Origin: Campylobacter sp. UBA1713
GTDB lineage: Bacteria > Campylobacterota > Campylobacteria > Campylobacterales > Campylobacteraceae
Direction of reading: 5' to 3'
Assembly (NCBI GenBank): GCA_002317305.1
Contig: DCIZ01000058.1
Location: forward strand, 6,090 to 13,778
DNA: 7,689 nt
The notes under the pieces were generated by a model that made no database searches, had not been told where the DNA came from, and saw only the letters and a list, made by a program, of their open reading frames with translations. Below are positions 6,103 to 7,689 of this stretch, one piece after another. Made by a program: the position numbers and the translations under genes. How positions within the stretch are numbered: the stretch's first letter is position 1; the number at the start of each line of letters is the position of its first letter.

Positions 6103-6768
6103 CTACTCCGCTTTTTTAGCAAGCTTTTTGATGCGTAAAAAGTCTTGTTTTATCACTTCTGTGCTCACTTCACCGAGGTAAAATTTCTGTTTTTTGCCAC
6201 TGCCAAGGTTGTCCGTTAGCGTTTGGTATGTCCCGCCGCTTAAAACTACCTTAAATGGAATTTGTAGGCTCTCTTTGTAAGATATATCTCGCAAAATTTG
6301 GTTTATGAGACGTTCGTTGTTTTTGTTGTTTGCTATGAAGTAGTAAGCGCCATATTTTTTGACAAATTTCTCCACAACGTATTCGTCTGTAACCTCCTCA
6401 AATGAGATGAGTCCGACTATCTTAAAATCATCTGAATTTTTTAGCCCAAAGTCCATCAGGTGCGGCGCTTCTTTTTGGCACGGCGGACAATAAGTAGCAA
6501 AAATGTCAAACATAATGCTCTTTTTCTCATCTTTTCCGTCTAGCACAAAGCCCTCTGCCGTCCTAACAAGCGTAATGTTTTGGCTTTTGGTTACATCTGT
6601 CAAAGTGAGCTTCTCGCCCGCTACAAAAGGTTTTAGCGATATGTCCTCTTCGCTCTTTTCGCCACCACCGCCGCACGCCGTTAGCACAAAGCACGACAAA
6701 GCCAAAACCACGCAAAAAAGCACTTTTGCCAAAAAACTCGCCCTACTCAAATTTACACTCTCTCTCAT
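6103..6768 (-). CDS. Thioredoxin-fold lipoprotein (TlpA/ResA-like thiol-disulfide protein)
   Basis: Predicted periplasmic, membrane-tethered thiol-disulfide oxidoreductase of 221 residues. From the ATG at 6768 it has a basic n-region, a hydrophobic core and the lipobox LTAC (C32 lipidated), then a Gly-rich spacer. The thioredoxin domain carries FATYCPPCQKEAP (active cysteines C94 and C97) and a probable cis-proline at P171 (QIPF). A longer frame begins at a GTG (6798) inside tpiA, but it adds ten polar residues ahead of a good signal peptide. The ATG has AAGGG 6 nt upstream and makes an ATGA overlap with the tpiA stop, so I prefer it. I recall a similar thioredoxin gene before clpS in C. jejuni. 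Its redox partner (cytochrome c maturation, general disulfide reduction) cannot be told from sequence. Confidence 0.9.
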   Translation of the reverse strand: MRESVNLSRASFLAKVLFCVVLALSCFVLTACGGGGEKSEEDISLKPFVAGEKLTLTDVTKSQNITLVRTAEGFVLDGKDEKKSIMFDIFATYCPPCQKEAPHLMDFGLKNSDDFKIVGLISFEEVTDEYVVEKFVKKYGAYYFIANNKNNERLINQILRDISYKESLQIPFKVVLSGGTYQTLTDNLGSGKKQKFYLGEVSTEVIKQDFLRIKKLAKKAE

Positions 6769-7463
6769 TTTTCGCCCTTTTTTATTAGGTTTATCCACTC
6801 GTCTGCCTCCCAGCTAGCTGTCCCGACAAGCACGCCATCGCACTCGTCTAGCGCTTTTATGTCGCAGATGTTTTTCTCGCTCACACTTCCGCCGTAAAGT
6901 AGCGGTCTCTCTGTGAGAGTTCGCAAAAAAGCTAGCGTATCTTTTATGGTTTGAGTCTTTGCACTTACGCCAGTGCCTATCGCCCAAATGGGCTCATAAG
7001 CGACCGTTAAGCGCTCATAACTCGTGTCTATGTTTTCTAGCTGTCGCTTTAAAAAAGCCTCCGTCTCGCCCGCTTCCCTAGTGGCTAAATTTTCGCCGAT
7101 GCAGTAGAAAACTCGCCACCCTTTTTTAACGGCAAATTCAAATTTTTCTCTTAACAAAGCCTCGCTTTCGCCCAGTAAATTTCGCCGCTCGCTGTGCCCA
7201 ACTAAAACAGACTCGATGCCAAATTCAGCTAAGTGAAAAGCACCCGTTTCGCCTGTAAAACTGCCACTCTCTCGTGGGTAGAAATTTTGAGCGCCTTGTG
7301 TCCAAAGCGCCTCTTTAAACTCGCCAAAAACGCTAGCAGGCACAAAAACCACACTCTCAAAACCGCCACTTTCGCACGCTTTTTGCAAAGCAGCGGCGTA
7401 GGCGCTAAAACTTTTTCTGGTATGATTGCACTTTAAATTTGCAGCATAGATAAATTTTTTCAT
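6765..7463 (-). CDS. tpiA: Triosephosphate isomerase
   Basis: Cytoplasmic enzyme interconverting dihydroxyacetone phosphate and glyceraldehyde 3-phosphate, used in glycolysis and gluconeogenesis. It has 232 residues, a little shorter than the usual 250. Key residues are all present: N9 and K11 in AANLKCN, the electrophile H90 in VGHSERR, the catalytic base E157 in AYEPIWAIGTG, flexible loop 6 directly after it, and the phosphate-binding YGGSV (190-194) and GVLVGTASW (210-218) turns. The ATG at 7463 has TTGAGG about 11 nt upstream (7475-7480) and an extended -10 box at 7501-7509. It is the first gene of the operon, overlapping the lipoprotein gene by 4 nt. Many bacteria keep tpiA beside gap and pgk; here at least 226 bases of non-coding DNA precede it and proteolysis genes follow. 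Confidence 0.97.
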   Translation of the reverse strand: MKKFIYAANLKCNHTRKSFSAYAAALQKACESGGFESVVFVPASVFGEFKEALWTQGAQNFYPRESGSFTGETGAFHLAEFGIESVLVGHSERRNLLGESEALLREKFEFAVKKGWRVFYCIGENLATREAGETEAFLKRQLENIDTSYERLTVAYEPIWAIGTGVSAKTQTIKDTLAFLRTLTERPLLYGGSVSEKNICDIKALDECDGVLVGTASWEADEWINLIKKGEK

Positions 7464-7500
7464 GACTTAAAAAACCTCAACTTTTATAAACTTTTGAAAT

Positions 7501-7509
7501 ATTATAACA
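7501..7509 (-). promoter_or_regulatory. Extended -10 promoter of the tpiA-clpSA operon
   Basis: On the minus strand the site reads TGTTATAAT, a perfect -10 hexamer with the TGn extension, about 38 nt upstream of the tpiA ATG. Transcription would begin near 7494, giving a leader of about 31 nt. The gene junctions downstream are so tight that this is probably the main promoter for all five genes. Confidence 0.7.
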
Positions 7510-7570
7510 AATTTTAGTTTAAACGATACTCAAATTTCTTTTAATTTTTAAATTTGGTTTTTGGTGCGTT

Positions 7571-7603
7571 CGGAAAACGGAAAACGGAAAACGGAAAACG
7601 GAA
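7571..7603. repeat. Tandem heptamer CGGAAAA, 4.7 copies
   Basis: Four perfect CGGAAAA units (7571-7598) followed by CGGAA. The array lies about 60 bases upstream of the tpiA -10 box. A single ACGGAAAAC also occurs at 1902-1910, in the loop between repeat copies A and B. Confidence 0.95.
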
Positions 7604-7689
7604 TTTTGTAAATTTGCGAGCGGAGCGATTCATGGGGTCGCAGGGGCAGCGCCCCCGCCCACCTCGTCCCGTCGCCGTTTTTCTTTGAG
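7604..7689. repeat. GC-rich palindromic element at the right edge
   Basis: After an AT-rich link comes a strongly GC-rich block (about 7631-7676). It contains a hairpin: GGGGC (7643-7647) pairs with GCCCC (7651-7655) around an AGC loop, extended by GC (7640-7641) with GC (7657-7658) across one mismatch. Its composition is unlike the surrounding spacer. The preceding GAGCGGAGCGATTC (7618-7631) recalls the AGCGAAGCGAAGAATC end of repeat copy B. The element may continue beyond the window. No gene is supported between 7464 and 7689. Confidence 0.55.

Noticed and set aside
7541..7634. Minus-strand frame of 30 codons starting at the ATG in CCCCATGAATCGC
   Set aside because: A 7-base array without stops stays open in every frame, so length means nothing here. 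The predicted peptide is FRFPFSVF-type repeat translation and has no ribosome site.
7630..7689. Minus-strand frame open from the right edge to a TGA at 7632, possibly the C-terminus of an upstream gene
   Set aside because: Only 19 codons within a GC-rich palindrome; too short to support without the neighbouring sequence.

Overview
The window looks like chromosomal DNA of a Campylobacter or close relative (Campylobacterota), probably from a species with mid-range rather than very low GC. The grounds are the clpS-clpA pair preceded by a small thioredoxin-fold protein (an arrangement I recall from Campylobacter jejuni), sigma-70 promoters recognisable mainly by an extended -10 box, AT-rich spacers full of AAATTT, and proteins rich in Lys, Glu and Phe. 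The species assignment is inference; the protein families are clear.

Layout, left to right. (1) A minus-strand gene (75-1415) encodes a membrane-anchored M23 zinc endopeptidase with a complete active site and its own promoter. (2) A divergent plus-strand tRNA-Ser(GCT) gene (1639-1729) has a clear -10 box and an encoded CCA end. (3) A gene-free stretch of about 390 bases (1730-2117) is largely built from dispersed palindromic repeats: three copies, two direct and one inverted, followed by a stem-loop and a tandem heptamer. (4) A five-gene minus-strand operon reads from right to left: tpiA (7463-6765), a thioredoxin-fold lipoprotein (6768-6103), clpS (6099-5797), clpA (5797-3725) and an unrecognised 535-residue membrane-anchored, low-complexity protein (3725-2118). 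(5) The right edge (7464-7689) holds the tpiA promoter, a 7-bp tandem repeat and a GC-rich palindromic element.

The operon is tightly coupled. tpiA/lipoprotein overlap by 4 nt (ATGA), lipoprotein/clpS are separated by 3 nt, and clpS/clpA and clpA/orf535 each share one base (TGATG). ClpS binds N-degron substrates and hands them to the ClpA unfoldase, which feeds ClpP. The last gene is therefore co-translated with the unfoldase, yet it is none of the usual N-degron components. In C. jejuni, as I recall, aat (the transferase that makes N-degrons) follows clpA; here an unknown protein takes that place. This protein, with its near-absence of proline, its total lack of cysteine and its repeated RDAV tetrapeptide, is the most likely undescribed item in the window. 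The repeat-rich spacer beside the tRNA gene is the second most interesting part.
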